DNA of 64,000 nucleotides from Chitinophaga parva (GCF_003071345.1 NZ_QCYK01000002.1:1-64000), one strand, 5' to 3'. Numbered from the stretch's first letter, positions 26,081 to 35,178 are shown. Numbers and translations are program-made. The notes: a model not told the origin generated them from the sequence alone.

Positions 26081-27370
26081 ATGCTGCGCCCCGCGCAGCT
26101 GGCGGCCGTTATATTCCTTACCGTTTCCGGCGGGCCCTATGGCCTGGAGCCACTGCTTTTCTACGGGGGCAATAATGCCATCCTGTTACTGCTGGCGGTG
26201 CCCATTCTCTGGGACATCCCTACCATTTTCACCGTGATGGAGCTCAATAGCATGATGCCCCTCAACGGGGGCTATTACCAATGGGTGAAGCAGGGCCTGG
26301 GCCTGCGCTGGGCCTTTTATGAAGGCTGGTGGACCTGGCTGTACACCTTTGTAGACCTGGCCATTTACCCGGTGTTGTTTGTGGAATATGCCGCTTTCTT
26401 TTTCCCGGCAATAGCACATTACAAGCTGCCCATCTGCTGGGCTATTATCTGGGGATGTGCCTACCTGAACTACCGCGGCATTGTACCGGTGGGCAAGACG
26501 GCCCTGGCCCTGGGAGGCCTGGTGGTGCTGCCTTTCCTGGTAATGGCCGGCATGGCGCTGTGGCATGTGCCCGTGGGGCATGTATGGGAACTGCCCCATC
26601 CCACGCGGCATATGACCCTGCCCGCACTGGGCATGGGCCTGTACACGGTGATGTGGAACTTCCTTGGGTGGGACAATGCCACCACCTACGCGGAAGAAGT
26701 AGACCACCCGGTGCGGAGTTATCTCTGGTCGCTGGGCGTGGCCTTCCTGCTCATTTTTGTGCTGTACTTTGCCACTGTGCTGGTAGCCCTGCACAGCGGC
26801 ATTGATGTGGCAGCACTGCAGGACCAGGGCTTCCCCGTGCTGGGCCAGGTGATAGGCGGGCGCTGGCTGGGGACATTGCTTTCCGTAGGCGGCATGGCCA
26901 GTGCGGTGGGGCTTTTCTCTGCCGTGATGTTATCCGTATCGCGCATGCCCAAAGTAATGGCAGACGACCGGTTGCTGCCGGCGGTGCTGAGCAAGGAGCA
27001 CCCGCGTTTTGAAACACCCTGGGTGTCTATCCTTTGCTGCGCGGTGACTGTAAGCCTGCTGGTGATCTGGACCTTTGAAGACCTGCTTATTATTGATATT
27101 ACGTTGTATGGCACCGCCTTGTTCCTGGAGTTTATAGCGCTCATCCTCCTGCGTAAAAAAGCGCCGGACCTGGAGCGCCCGTTCCGCATCCCGCTGGGCA
27201 TCCCGGGCCTTTGCCTGATGACGCTGCTGCCCCTGGCCGTGTTTGTAGTAGCGCTGGTGGGCGCGCTGCAGGAGGGAGGCAATAACAGGCCTTTGCTTTT
27301 TGCCGGCTTGTCATTGGTAAGCGCGGAGGCCATGTGGCAGCTGGTGCGGGTGTGGCGGCGCACAAAATGA
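26081..27370 (+). CDS. APC-family amino acid/polyamine permease
   Basis: A 429-residue inner-membrane transporter with about twelve helices. The frame stays open far upstream, but the family signature LAAVIFLTVSGGPYGLEPLL begins right after ATG 26081. A TTG at 26060 (KHSKRK before MLRPAQ) would add seven basic residues and is a plausible alternative start. SGGPYGLE corresponds to the GSGIG-like unwound helix 1 of APC transporters. WDNATTYAEEVDHPVRSYLWSL resembles the WD-E-VDNP segment of polyamine/amino-acid transporters of the PUT/LAT-like group. The substrate is not certain. It is monocistronic. Confidence 0.9.
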   Translation: MLRPAQLAAVIFLTVSGGPYGLEPLLFYGGNNAILLLLAVPILWDIPTIFTVMELNSMMPLNGGYYQWVKQGLGLRWAFYEGWWTWLYTFVDLAIYPVLFVEYAAFFFPAIAHYKLPICWAIIWGCAYLNYRGIVPVGKTALALGGLVVLPFLVMAGMALWHVPVGHVWELPHPTRHMTLPALGMGLYTVMWNFLGWDNATTYAEEVDHPVRSYLWSLGVAFLLIFVLYFATVLVALHSGIDVAALQDQGFPVLGQVIGGRWLGTLLSVGGMASAVGLFSAVMLSVSRMPKVMADDRLLPAVLSKEHPRFETPWVSILCCAVTVSLLVIWTFEDLLIIDITLYGTALFLEFIALILLRKKAPDLERPFRIPLGIPGLCLMTLLPLAVFVVALVGALQEGGNNRPLLFAGLSLVSAEAMWQLVRVWRRTK

Positions 27371-27467
27371 TATGAAAAAATATGCATTTTTGTGGTCTAT
27401 GCTTTAACTTGGGCATTGTGCTGCCGGATTCCATGTTAGCGATCACCAAATAATACCCAGGAATAAA

Positions 27468-28778
27468 ATGATGAAAACTTCCCACCGTTTTTTGCCAGTG
27501 CTGCTCTTGCTGGCTCTACTGCAAACCGGCTCCCTGCGCGCGCAGCAGGCCGCTGTGCCCCAGGCCCGCCTTACGGCCCGCGACAATTTCAGTGACATGC
27601 GTTTTGGCCTCTTCATTCACTGGGGTGTGTACAGCCTCCTGGGCGATGGAGAATGGGTGATGCACAACAAGCGGATCCCGTACACGGATTACAGTCGCCT
27701 GCCGGATGCCTTTTACCCCCACAACTTTGATGCAAAGACCTGGGTAAAAATGGCCAAGGACGCAGGTATGAAATATATCACCATCACCTCCCGACACCAT
27801 GACGGTTTCAGCATGTTCAATACCAAGGCATCTGAATACAACATCATGAACACCCCTTACAAAAAGGATCCGCTGGCAGAACTGGCGAAGGAATGTAAGG
27901 CCCAGGGCATTAAACTGTTCTTCTACTATTCCCTGCTGGACTGGGGCCGCGCTGATTACGGGTATGGCTCGCCCATCGTGAACGGCAAGCCCACAAAAGG
28001 CGACTGGGATCACTACATAGCGTTCATGAAAGCCCAGCTTACAGAGCTGCTCACCAACTACCCGGATATTGCCGGTATCTGGTTTGACGGGGAATGGGAG
28101 CGCGAGGACGTGGACTGGCGTTTTAACGAGATCTATGCCCTCATCCATAAACTGAAACCAGATGCATTGATCGGCAATAACCACCACCATGCCGCCCGCG
28201 ACGGGGAAGATTTCCAGATGTTTGAGCGCGACCTGCCGGGTGAAAACAAAGCAGGCTTCAGCGGTGGCGCCACCATTTCACAGGCGCTGCCCCTGGAAAC
28301 GTGTGAGACCATGAACGGCAGCTGGGGCTTCACCATCACAGATCATCATTACAAAACGGTACGCCAGGTCATACAACTGCTGGTAAGCGCTGCCGGCCGC
28401 AATGCCAACCTGCTGCTCAATGTAGGGCCGATGGCCGATGGCGTGATCCAGCCCGAATTTGCAGATACCCTGCGCGCCGCAGGTAAATGGATGAAACAAT
28501 ACGGTGGCGCTATTTACGGTACCCGCGCCGGCTTCCTGGCACCGCAGTCCTGGGGCGTTACCACCCAGCGTGCCGGGCACCAGTACGTGCATATTTTACA
28601 AACCCCCGGTACTAACCCGCTCTTCCTGCCCAACATCCCCGGCCACCTGAGAAAGGCCACCATCTATGGCAGCGAAGTAACGGTGAAGTACACCCTGGTA
28701 GATAAAGGCGTGCTCCTTTACCTGGATGGCCTGGGCGATGTAGCGTATGATAATATTATTGATCTTTCTTTTGAGTGA
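27468..28778 (+). CDS. Alpha-L-fucosidase (GH29)
   Basis: A 436-residue exported glycosidase with a signal peptide (HRFLPVLLLLALLQTGSLRAQ). GH29 landmarks are in order: RFGLFIHWGVYSLLGDGEW (about 45-63), KYITITSRHHDGFSMFNTK, KLFFYYSLLDW, and the nucleophile D207 in IWFDGEWE. The C-terminal part has LLNVGPMADG, typical of the family, and a short beta-sandwich. The enzyme removes terminal alpha-L-fucose from oligosaccharides or glycans in the periplasm. It is not linked to the SusCD locus. A heptamer repeat array and a bidirectional terminator follow. Confidence 0.95.
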   Translation: MMKTSHRFLPVLLLLALLQTGSLRAQQAAVPQARLTARDNFSDMRFGLFIHWGVYSLLGDGEWVMHNKRIPYTDYSRLPDAFYPHNFDAKTWVKMAKDAGMKYITITSRHHDGFSMFNTKASEYNIMNTPYKKDPLAELAKECKAQGIKLFFYYSLLDWGRADYGYGSPIVNGKPTKGDWDHYIAFMKAQLTELLTNYPDIAGIWFDGEWEREDVDWRFNEIYALIHKLKPDALIGNNHHHAARDGEDFQMFERDLPGENKAGFSGGATISQALPLETCETMNGSWGFTITDHHYKTVRQVIQLLVSAAGRNANLLLNVGPMADGVIQPEFADTLRAAGKWMKQYGGAIYGTRAGFLAPQSWGVTTQRAGHQYVHILQTPGTNPLFLPNIPGHLRKATIYGSEVTVKYTLVDKGVLLYLDGLGDVAYDNIIDLSFE

Positions 28779-28783
28779 ACAGA

Positions 28784-28853
28784 AGGTCTTAGGTCTTAGG
28801 TCTTAGGTCTTAAGTCTTAAGTCTTAAGTCTTAAGTCTTAAGTCTTAGGTCTT
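28784..28853 (+). repeat. Ten-unit heptanucleotide tandem repeat (ARGTCTT)
   Basis: Ten uninterrupted 7-base units: four AGGTCTT, five AAGTCTT and one AGGTCTT. It starts six bases behind the fucosidase stop codon. The reverse complement recurs at 28935-28963, on the other side of the terminator. Confidence 0.95.
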
Positions 28854-28874
28854 AAACGTTGCATACGATAAAAC

Positions 28875-28907
28875 AAAAAGCCGGCAGATCATCACTGCCG
28901 GCTTTTT
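28875..28907. terminator. Bidirectional terminator between GH29 and VOC genes
   Basis: Perfect 13-bp stem AAAAAGCCGGCAG / CTGCCGGCTTTTT with loop ATCATCA. It gives a T-run on both strands and serves convergent genes. Confidence 0.93.
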
Positions 28908-28934
28908 ACATTATCCGCTACCCAGGGCCTGGTA

Positions 28935-28963
28935 CCTAAGACTTAAGACCTGGGACTTAAGAC
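28935..28963 (-). repeat. Inverted, degenerate copy of the heptamer array
   Basis: About four units of AAGACTT-type sequence, reverse complement of the array at 28784. One unit is diverged (GGGACTT). It ends four bases before the VOC stop codon, so the pair could form a long hairpin enclosing the terminator. Confidence 0.85.
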
Positions 28964-28966
28964 AAT

Positions 28967-29431
28967 TTAAAACCTGTCATCATTCACCTCCAACCAGTAT
29001 CCATCCGGGTCTTTGAAGTAGATCTGCTTTACACCATCGGGGCGCACGGTAGGGGCGTGGGCGTTCTGGGCCCAGTTGCCATACTCAATGTGGTTTTCAT
29101 CAAGGCGCTTCATGAAGGCATTGATGTCCGCTACAGAAAAACAGAGGTGGCTGTTCTTGTCGTGCTCCGTGATGGACGCGGCGCCCTTGATGAGGTGTAA
29201 CTGGCTGTGGGCGCCAATGCGCAACCAGGTGTGGCGCCCATCGTGGAAGGGCTCCGGAATGGTATCCAGGCCCACGATGCGGGTGTAGAAATCTGTGCTC
29301 TTTGCCAGGTTGTACACATAAACAGCTACATGATTGAGCTGTGGCGTGGAATGTTGCTGTGCAGCGGCCGTCATGGTTTGTCCGGTGAGGCCTGCAATGG
29401 TGAGCAGGCCGGTGAAGAATAAGTTTCTCAT
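28967..29431 (-). CDS. Exported VOC-family (glyoxalase-like) protein
   Basis: A 154-residue protein with a signal peptide (about 1-25). The VOC fold follows as two beta-alpha-beta-beta-beta modules: LNHVAVYVYNLAKSTDFYTRIVGLD, then SHLCFSVADINAFMKRLDENHIEYG and YFKDPDGYWLEVND. Metal-ligand positions H34 (LNHVAV) and E149 (WLEV) are present, with another His in the central strand pair. The export signal is unusual for glyoxalases but known in Bacteroidota. Substrate is unknown; possible roles are glyoxalase-like, dioxygenase or resistance activity. Confidence 0.88.
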   Translation of the reverse strand: MRNLFFTGLLTIAGLTGQTMTAAAQQHSTPQLNHVAVYVYNLAKSTDFYTRIVGLDTIPEPFHDGRHTWLRIGAHSQLHLIKGAASITEHDKNSHLCFSVADINAFMKRLDENHIEYGNWAQNAHAPTVRPDGVKQIYFKDPDGYWLEVNDDRF

Positions 29432-29530
29432 GCCAACAAATTACAGGGGAATGCGCAGAATGTCAAGCCCTTTTTACAACAGCCCTGGCATGTAATGTGC
29501 TACCTTCATCCTGGCATAAAATCCATTCGC

Positions 29531-30427
29531 ATGTTATATCACACGCTGGGAAAATCAAGCCTCCGGGTCAGTGAAGTGGCTTTCGGGGGTATGTCGCTCC
29601 AGGGCGATGAAAGCAATAATATCCGCCTGCTGCAACAGGCCCTGGCCGGTGGCATCAACTTTTTTGATACGGCAGACCTGTATGACAAGGGCGCCAATGA
29701 GTCCCTTTTTGGCAAAGCCTTCCACGACCGGCGGGACCAGGTGGTGATCGCCTCCAAAGTGGGGAACCAGCTACGCGCTGATGGCAGCGGCTGGGACTGG
29801 AACCCGCGCAAAGAATACATCCTGAAAGCGGTGGAAGACAGCCTGCGCCGCCTGCAAATAGACTACCTGGACCTCTACCAGCTGCATGGCGGCACCCTGG
29901 ACGATCCTACGGATGAGACCATCAGCGCCTTTGAGCAGTTGCAACAGCAGGGCAAGATCCGCTACTACGGCATTTCTTCCATCCGTCCTAATGTGATCCG
30001 CACCTGGATAGAGCGCTCCAACATAGTGAGTGTAATGATGCAATACAGCCTGCTGGACCGCCGCCCGGAAGAAACGGTCCTTGGCCTGCTGGAAGCCAAC
30101 AATATTGGCGTACTGGCCCGGGGTAGCGTGGCCAAAGGCCTGCTGGCCGGGAAGCCCGCTACGGAATATTCAGATTTCACCACGGACCTCGTGCAGGCCC
30201 AAAGCGATGCGGTAAAAGCCATCTCCGGCCCCAGGCGTACCATGGGGCAAACCGCCATGCGCTATGTATTGCAGCACCCGGCCATTACCAGCGTGGTAGT
30301 AGGCATCCGCACGGAGGCCCAACTGCAGCAAGCCCTGGCCCTTAGTGACACACCGGAACTTACGCCTGGTGAAATGCAATCCCTGGCCAGTGTAATGCCT
30401 GCCAGGTTCTATGAATCACACCGCTAA
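29531..30427 (+). CDS. Aldo/keto reductase, second copy
   Basis: A 298-residue aldo/keto reductase. ATG 29531 is chosen because MLYHTLGKSSLRVSEVAFGG is the normal family start; the frame extends 12 codons further up. The tetrad is D46 and Y51 (FFDTADLYDKG), K76 (IASKVGN) and H119 (YQLHGG). The C-terminal cofactor segment is SVVVGIRTEAQLQQAL. It belongs to the general AKR group acting on aldehydes, ketones or sugars. It is divergent from the VOC gene, from which it is separated by about 100 bases. Confidence 0.93.
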   Translation: MLYHTLGKSSLRVSEVAFGGMSLQGDESNNIRLLQQALAGGINFFDTADLYDKGANESLFGKAFHDRRDQVVIASKVGNQLRADGSGWDWNPRKEYILKAVEDSLRRLQIDYLDLYQLHGGTLDDPTDETISAFEQLQQQGKIRYYGISSIRPNVIRTWIERSNIVSVMMQYSLLDRRPEETVLGLLEANNIGVLARGSVAKGLLAGKPATEYSDFTTDLVQAQSDAVKAISGPRRTMGQTAMRYVLQHPAITSVVVGIRTEAQLQQALALSDTPELTPGEMQSLASVMPARFYESHR

Positions 30428-30768
30428 GCAGGAAGGCATTGACCAGCGCTCCGGGGATACCAACCCCTGGAGCACTGTCCGGATTTTTCCCGTTTCGATC
30501 TGCAAAATTACTATAGGGGCTAACCCAGGCAGGTTTATACCCCTGTTTCGTGTTTTCCACAACGCGCAAAGTGTATTTCTGACGCACTGATTCTATTGTG
30601 TTTTTCAGTATGGTGATCTGCCGTAATGGGCCACCATGGCGTGTTTAAAGGACTTTGTGCCCGGCAAGGGAAAAGGCCCTGAGGAGCGCAGCGCCTTTCC
30701 CGTTTCCCCTGAAAAGAATTTCCGTTTTGCGTAACCGGAAACCCCATTATTCCCCACAACTTTGCGCC
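30428..30768. other. Intergenic region before the porin-Rieske-imelysin operon
   Basis: No gene is seen. It holds an imperfect hairpin (GGGAAAAGGC against GCCTTTCCC, 30668-30701) and CAACTTTG at 30757-30764, one base from a -7 element, but directly before the start codon. Regulation of the operon probably acts here. Confidence 0.4.
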
Positions 30769-32037
30769 ATGAAAAAATTAGTGCTACTCTCCATCGGATG
30801 CACGCTGACTGCGCAATTACTTACGGCCCAAACCCTGAAGCCGACTGTCACCGCCGCCCAGAAGCTGGTGATGACCAACGAAGATTCCCTGAACCAAGGA
30901 ATGAACACTTCCAAGACCGTTGTTTCCGGCTACGGATCAGCGTTCTTCCAGCGCGACTTTAACCAGCAGATGTCACGCGCCACCCTGGAAAGGGCGGTGC
31001 TCTTTGTAGGCCACCAGTTCAATGCAAAGATCTCCCTGTTTACGGAGCTGGAACTGGAAAATGCCAAGGTAGGTCCCGGTACAGATGGCGTAGGCGGCTT
31101 TGAAGGCGAAATAGCCATGGAGCAGGCTTACCTGAAATTCAACCTGAACTCCCATCAATACCTGGTGGCCGGTCTTTTTGTACCGCGCATCGGGATCCTG
31201 AATGAAAATCACCTGCCGGTGAATTTCAACGGGGTAGAGCGTCCCATGGTAGAGCAGCTCATCATCCCCGCTACCTGGCGTGAACTGGGCATTGGCTTCT
31301 ATGGCCACTCCCGCTACGCGCCGCTCAACTATACCGTAGCCCTGCTCAACGGGCTGAATGGAGCGGCCTTTGAACATGGTACCGGCCTGATAGACGGCCG
31401 TGCAGAAGGCCAGGGTGCTTTTGCCAACAACATTGCAGTAACGGCTTCTGTGCAGTACTACCTGCAGGACTTCAAGTTCCAGCTTTCCGGCTATGCAGGT
31501 GGTGCAAACGGTGCGGCTAAACGTAAATCAGACAGCCTGCTGCTGAAGAGCGGCCCCTTTGCAGAAACCGTATACCTGGGTGAAGGCGATGTGCAATACG
31601 CCCGCAATGGCTGGGCCGTCAAGGCCCTGGGTACGGTGATCAGCTACCAGGGCGCGGCGGATATGAACCGCGCTTATGCCAACAACATGGCCAGCTTCCT
31701 GTACGGCGCTTATGGTGAAGTGGCTTACAACCTGTTTGAGCACACCCGCAACGAAAAACTGAAAATGCAGCAATTCAATGTGTTTGCCCGCTATGAAATG
31801 CTGGATATGAACGCAACGATCCCGGACAATGCTATTTATGATGGTAAGCTGAAACAACAACACCTCATTGCCGGTATCACTTACCTCCCCATCCCGAATG
31901 TAGCCCTCAAGGCGGATGTACGCCTGCTGCACACGGGGCCGGAAAACCCGGAGCTGGTGATCAACCCCAGCCCCACCCGCATTCCATATAGCCAGAACGA
32001 TACTTTCCTGAACGTGGGCATTGGCTACTCGTTCTAA
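30769..32037 (+). CDS. Outer-membrane beta-barrel (porin-like) protein
   Basis: A 422-residue protein. ATG 30769 gives the signal peptide MKKLVLLSIGCTLTAQLLTAQ; the frame is open 38 codons further up without support. Alternating strands fill the mature part (for example ISLFTELELENAKV, AYLKFNLNSHQYLVAGLFVPRIG), and it ends in FLNVGIGYSF with the C-terminal aromatic residue of outer-membrane barrels. It resembles carbohydrate- or phosphate-selective porin-like proteins of Bacteroidota. It is the first gene of a four-gene operon with Rieske, imelysin and di-heme proteins, so it may let their substrate or a metal pass the outer membrane. Confidence 0.85.
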   Translation: MKKLVLLSIGCTLTAQLLTAQTLKPTVTAAQKLVMTNEDSLNQGMNTSKTVVSGYGSAFFQRDFNQQMSRATLERAVLFVGHQFNAKISLFTELELENAKVGPGTDGVGGFEGEIAMEQAYLKFNLNSHQYLVAGLFVPRIGILNENHLPVNFNGVERPMVEQLIIPATWRELGIGFYGHSRYAPLNYTVALLNGLNGAAFEHGTGLIDGRAEGQGAFANNIAVTASVQYYLQDFKFQLSGYAGGANGAAKRKSDSLLLKSGPFAETVYLGEGDVQYARNGWAVKALGTVISYQGAADMNRAYANNMASFLYGAYGEVAYNLFEHTRNEKLKMQQFNVFARYEMLDMNATIPDNAIYDGKLKQQHLIAGITYLPIPNVALKADVRLLHTGPENPELVINPSPTRIPYSQNDTFLNVGIGYSF

Positions 32038-32126
32038 ATAATATGTTCCTGGATGTGGGCATTGGCGCCCAGGGCCAGGTACCCCCTGAAGCAATTACTA
32101 AATAAGGAAGCACAAACCAAAATGCT

Positions 32127-32570
32127 ATGCAAAAGCTGGAAAGAAGAGACTTTTTAAAGACCGGTTGCAGGATTTGTTTACTGGGCGCAGCCTCGCTGAC
32201 GCTTGGAGACCTGCTCAGCGCCTGTGGTACACCGGCTAAGGTGTTTTCTACGACCATGAACAACAACCAGGTGAATGTGCCGCTTTCCCGCTTTGCCACG
32301 GAAGACACGCAGATCATCAGCGTGCAACATTTCGAGTATGAAATTGCCGTGCGCAAAAAGAACGACCAGTACGAGGCATTGCTCATGCAGTGCACCCACC
32401 AGCATAACCAGGTGGTGCGTACCGGCTCAGGGTTTTACTGCAGCCTCCATGGCAGCCAGTTCGACCAGGATGGCAATGTGAAAAAAGGTCCCGCCGAAAG
32501 GCCGCTTCCCCGCTTGCGCACCGAGATTGTGCAAGACCATTTAGTAATCCATACAAACCAAAAAGCATGA
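32127..32570 (+). CDS. Rieske [2Fe-2S] lipoprotein
   Basis: A 147-residue protein with an ERRDFLK twin-arginine-like leader and a possible lipobox LLSAC (C33). The Rieske cluster ligands are C89-T-H91 and C105-S-L-H108, with the following GSQFD as in CSLHGSQFD. The spacing of 13 residues between H91 and C105 fits small Rieske proteins. Tat export fits a folded cluster protein. It would carry electrons in the periplasm. It overlaps the imelysin gene by ATGA, so translation is coupled. This points to an electron transfer partner for the di-heme protein downstream. Confidence 0.93.
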   Translation: MQKLERRDFLKTGCRICLLGAASLTLGDLLSACGTPAKVFSTTMNNNQVNVPLSRFATEDTQIISVQHFEYEIAVRKKNDQYEALLMQCTHQHNQVVRTGSGFYCSLHGSQFDQDGNVKKGPAERPLPRLRTEIVQDHLVIHTNQKA

Positions 32571-33649
32571 GAAAAAAAGCGATACTCTTTGTAGCGGCGG
32601 CAGCCATTGGCTTCGCGTCCTGTAAGAAAGACGCCAACAACGGCGGGGGCTCTGAAAGCTTCACCACCCTGGAAAATACCGTCATCGCAGACTTTGTCAA
32701 TAAAACCGCCATCCCTGGCTATGCTTCCTTGCAGGCAAAGGCTGTCCTGTTTGACAGTGCGGTAGTAGTATTCTCCCGCACCAGGACGGATGCGGACCTG
32801 GAAAATGCAAAGCAGTCCTGGCGCAGCCTGCGCACTGTTTGGGAACAATGTGAAGGTTACCTGCTGGGCCCCGTGGAAGACAATAACTACGACCCCCACA
32901 TGGACACCTGGCCGGTAGATACTTCCAGCCTCAATAAACTGATCGCTGACAACAGCATTACCCTGGACCTGAGCACCGTGACCAACCTGGAAGATGATGC
33001 ACTGCACGGCTTCCACCCCGCGGAGTACATCATGTGGGGCGTGGACGGGAAAAAGAAAGCCGCAGCCATTACAGACCGTGAAATGCTGTACCTGAAAAGC
33101 CTCACCCAGGACGTGGTGAACACCTGTACCAACGTATATAATTCCTGGATCCCCACCAGCGGCAACTATGCCCAGAAGGTACTGGACGCCGGCAAAGGCA
33201 ACCAGCCATTCCCCACCAAACAACAGTTCTTCGTGGACCTGGCCACCGTGGTAGGCGACATCTGTAATGAAGTAGGCGATGGTAAAATGAAAGACCCCTA
33301 CGATGCCGGTACCCCGCTCACCGTGGAATCACCTTTCAGCAGCAACTCCCTGCCCGATTTTAAGAATAACATCATGGGTGCATACGCCGTGTACATGGGC
33401 ACTTTCCAGGGCAGCAGCGCCACCAGCCTGCACGCACTGGTGTTTGCAAAGAACACTTCCCTGGATAAAAAGGTACAGGATGCCTTCAATGCCGCCATCA
33501 GCAGCTTTGACACCTTTACCCTGCCTTATGAAAAGGCCATCCTGAGCGAAAAGCCAAAGTGCGTAACCACCATGAACCTGGTGATGGCCGCCCGTGACCT
33601 GATGGAGAATGACGTGGTGGACTACCTGAAAGCCAATATTAAAGACTAA
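32567..33649 (+). CDS. Imelysin-family (M75) lipoprotein
   Basis: A 360-residue lipoprotein (lipobox GFASC, C19, followed by KKD). The imelysin signature GxHxxE is present as GFHPAE at 148-153. The N-terminal half has a helical repeat with VVVFSRTRTDADLENAKQSWRSLRTVWEQCEGYLLGP, the usual W-E-x-x-E-x-x-L-x-G-P-V region. Imelysins (EfeO- and ICMP-like) are linked to iron uptake, and peptidase activity is not established. It overlaps the Rieske gene by four bases and precedes the di-heme gene by 57 bases. Confidence 0.94.
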   Translation: MRKKAILFVAAAAIGFASCKKDANNGGGSESFTTLENTVIADFVNKTAIPGYASLQAKAVLFDSAVVVFSRTRTDADLENAKQSWRSLRTVWEQCEGYLLGPVEDNNYDPHMDTWPVDTSSLNKLIADNSITLDLSTVTNLEDDALHGFHPAEYIMWGVDGKKKAAAITDREMLYLKSLTQDVVNTCTNVYNSWIPTSGNYAQKVLDAGKGNQPFPTKQQFFVDLATVVGDICNEVGDGKMKDPYDAGTPLTVESPFSSNSLPDFKNNIMGAYAVYMGTFQGSSATSLHALVFAKNTSLDKKVQDAFNAAISSFDTFTLPYEKAILSEKPKCVTTMNLVMAARDLMENDVVDYLKANIKD

Positions 33650-33706
33650 ATAGGATGCCGGTGCAGGGCGCGTGTCCTGCGTGGGTATTCGCTATACCGA
33701 AAACGA

Positions 33707-35089
33707 ATGATGAGGATCCGGAAAATATACCTGGCATCGTTGCTGGCCGTGGCGCCGGCAGTGCTGGTGATGTGCCGTAAGGCGGGCACGTTCGGCGAAG
33801 ATCAGTACGATCCGCGCCTGAGCGGTGGTGCCGCCACCACTTTCAACGCCAGCAGCAAGGCCTTTGGCGATTGCGTAACAGGGCTGAGCGAGTGGGACAA
33901 CCATATCCACAGCCTGGGCGATGCGGCTTCTGAAGCTACCTTTGTAGCCCCGCCGGCGGCCGTACATCCCGGCCTGGGCCCCATCTTTAATAACGTGAGC
34001 TGCAAAAGCTGCCACCATAACGATGGCAAGGGCAGCCCCACTTTTGGTACAGTGACTTCCTCCATGCTTACGCGCCTGAGCCTCCCCGGCACAGATGAAC
34101 ATGGAGGCCCGGTAGCAGTGCCCGGCTTTGGCCTGCAGTTGCAGGACCTGGCCAATGTAGGCAAGCAACCCGAAGGCAAAGTGAGCCTCACGTACGTGGA
34201 CATTCCCTTCACCTACCCCGATGGTAACATTGCCACCCTGCACAAGCCCACTTACACCATCCTCCATCAATACATGCCATTGCCCGGCAACGTAATGCGC
34301 TCCCCCCGCATGGCACCGCCTTTCTTTGGCCTGGGCCTGTTGGAGAACATCCCGGAAAGCACCATCAAAAGCTTTGCAGATGAAAACGATGCAGACGGTG
34401 ATGGCATCAGCGGCCGGCCCAATTACGTATGGGACCCCGTGCAGCAAAAAATGATGCTGGGCCGTTTTGGTATGAAAGCCAATACCGCCACCCTGCTCAC
34501 ACAGACCGCCAGCGCTTACCAGCAGGACATGGGCGTTACCAGCTACGTGTTCCCGCAGGAAAGCAGCACCGGCCAGCAGCAGTTTGACGGGCGCAATGAC
34601 GATCCCGAGCTGCCGGATAGCATTCTCAATGCAGTAGTGTACTACCTGCGCACCCTGTGCGTACCGGCCCGCCGCGATGTAACCCTGCCCAATGTGAAGA
34701 ATGGTGAAGCCCTCTTTACACAGGTAGGTTGCGCCTCCTGCCACAAGCCCACGCTGTATACCGGCATCAATGAAACACTGCCCGTGGTGAGCAACCAGCG
34801 CATCCATCCTTACACAGACCTGCTGCTGCACGACCTGGGCGATGGCCTGGCAGACGGGCGCCCGGACTTTGTGGCCAATGGAAACGAGTGGAAAACGCCT
34901 GCCCTGTGGGGCGTGGGCCTGTTTGAGAAAACAAACGGCATTCCTTACTACCTGCACGACGGGCGTGCGCGTTCCCTGGAAGAGGCTATCCTGTGGCACA
35001 GCGGGGAAGCGGAAAAATCAAAACAGGCATTTGTACACCTGCCCAGCGGCGACCGGCAGGCGCTGATCATTTTCCTGAAATCACTCTAG
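33707..35089 (+). CDS. Di-heme oxidoreductase (DHOR, formerly DUF1111) lipoprotein
   Basis: A 460-residue predicted lipoprotein (VLVMC, C23). Two c-type heme sites are present, CKSCH at 99-103 and CASCH at 342-346. The segment LSLPGTDEHGGPVAVPGFGLQLQ and DENDADGDGISGRPN (Ca-binding-like, about 225-238) match the di-heme oxidoreductase family, also annotated as thiol oxidoreductase. The C-terminal DGRARSLEEAILWHSGEAEKSK is typical. It would sit on the periplasmic face of a membrane and exchange electrons, perhaps with the Rieske protein. Imelysin and DHOR genes are frequent neighbours in Bacteroidota. Confidence 0.94.
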   Translation: MMRIRKIYLASLLAVAPAVLVMCRKAGTFGEDQYDPRLSGGAATTFNASSKAFGDCVTGLSEWDNHIHSLGDAASEATFVAPPAAVHPGLGPIFNNVSCKSCHHNDGKGSPTFGTVTSSMLTRLSLPGTDEHGGPVAVPGFGLQLQDLANVGKQPEGKVSLTYVDIPFTYPDGNIATLHKPTYTILHQYMPLPGNVMRSPRMAPPFFGLGLLENIPESTIKSFADENDADGDGISGRPNYVWDPVQQKMMLGRFGMKANTATLLTQTASAYQQDMGVTSYVFPQESSTGQQQFDGRNDDPELPDSILNAVVYYLRTLCVPARRDVTLPNVKNGEALFTQVGCASCHKPTLYTGINETLPVVSNQRIHPYTDLLLHDLGDGLADGRPDFVANGNEWKTPALWGVGLFEKTNGIPYYLHDGRARSLEEAILWHSGEAEKSKQAFVHLPSGDRQALIIFLKSL

Positions 35090-35109
35090 TAAAAAACACT
35101 TATAACCGG

Positions 35110-35138
35110 GCGGTTGCATATTGGTGCAGCCGCTTTTT
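35110..35138 (+). terminator. Terminator of the imelysin/DHOR operon
   Basis: Stem GCGGTTGCA / TGCAGCCGC (one G-T pair), loop TATTGG, followed by five Ts. Confidence 0.8.
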
Positions 35139-35178
35139 ATGCGTATATCCGTAACAGTTATAAACAGGCCATACACAC

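Noticed and set aside
28784..28853. CRISPR array
   Set aside because: Units are only seven bases with no spacers between them, so it is a tandem repeat.
33692..34999. Minus-strand open frame of 435 codons opposite the di-heme gene
   Set aside because: Shadow of a gene with two heme motifs; no recognisable domain on this strand.
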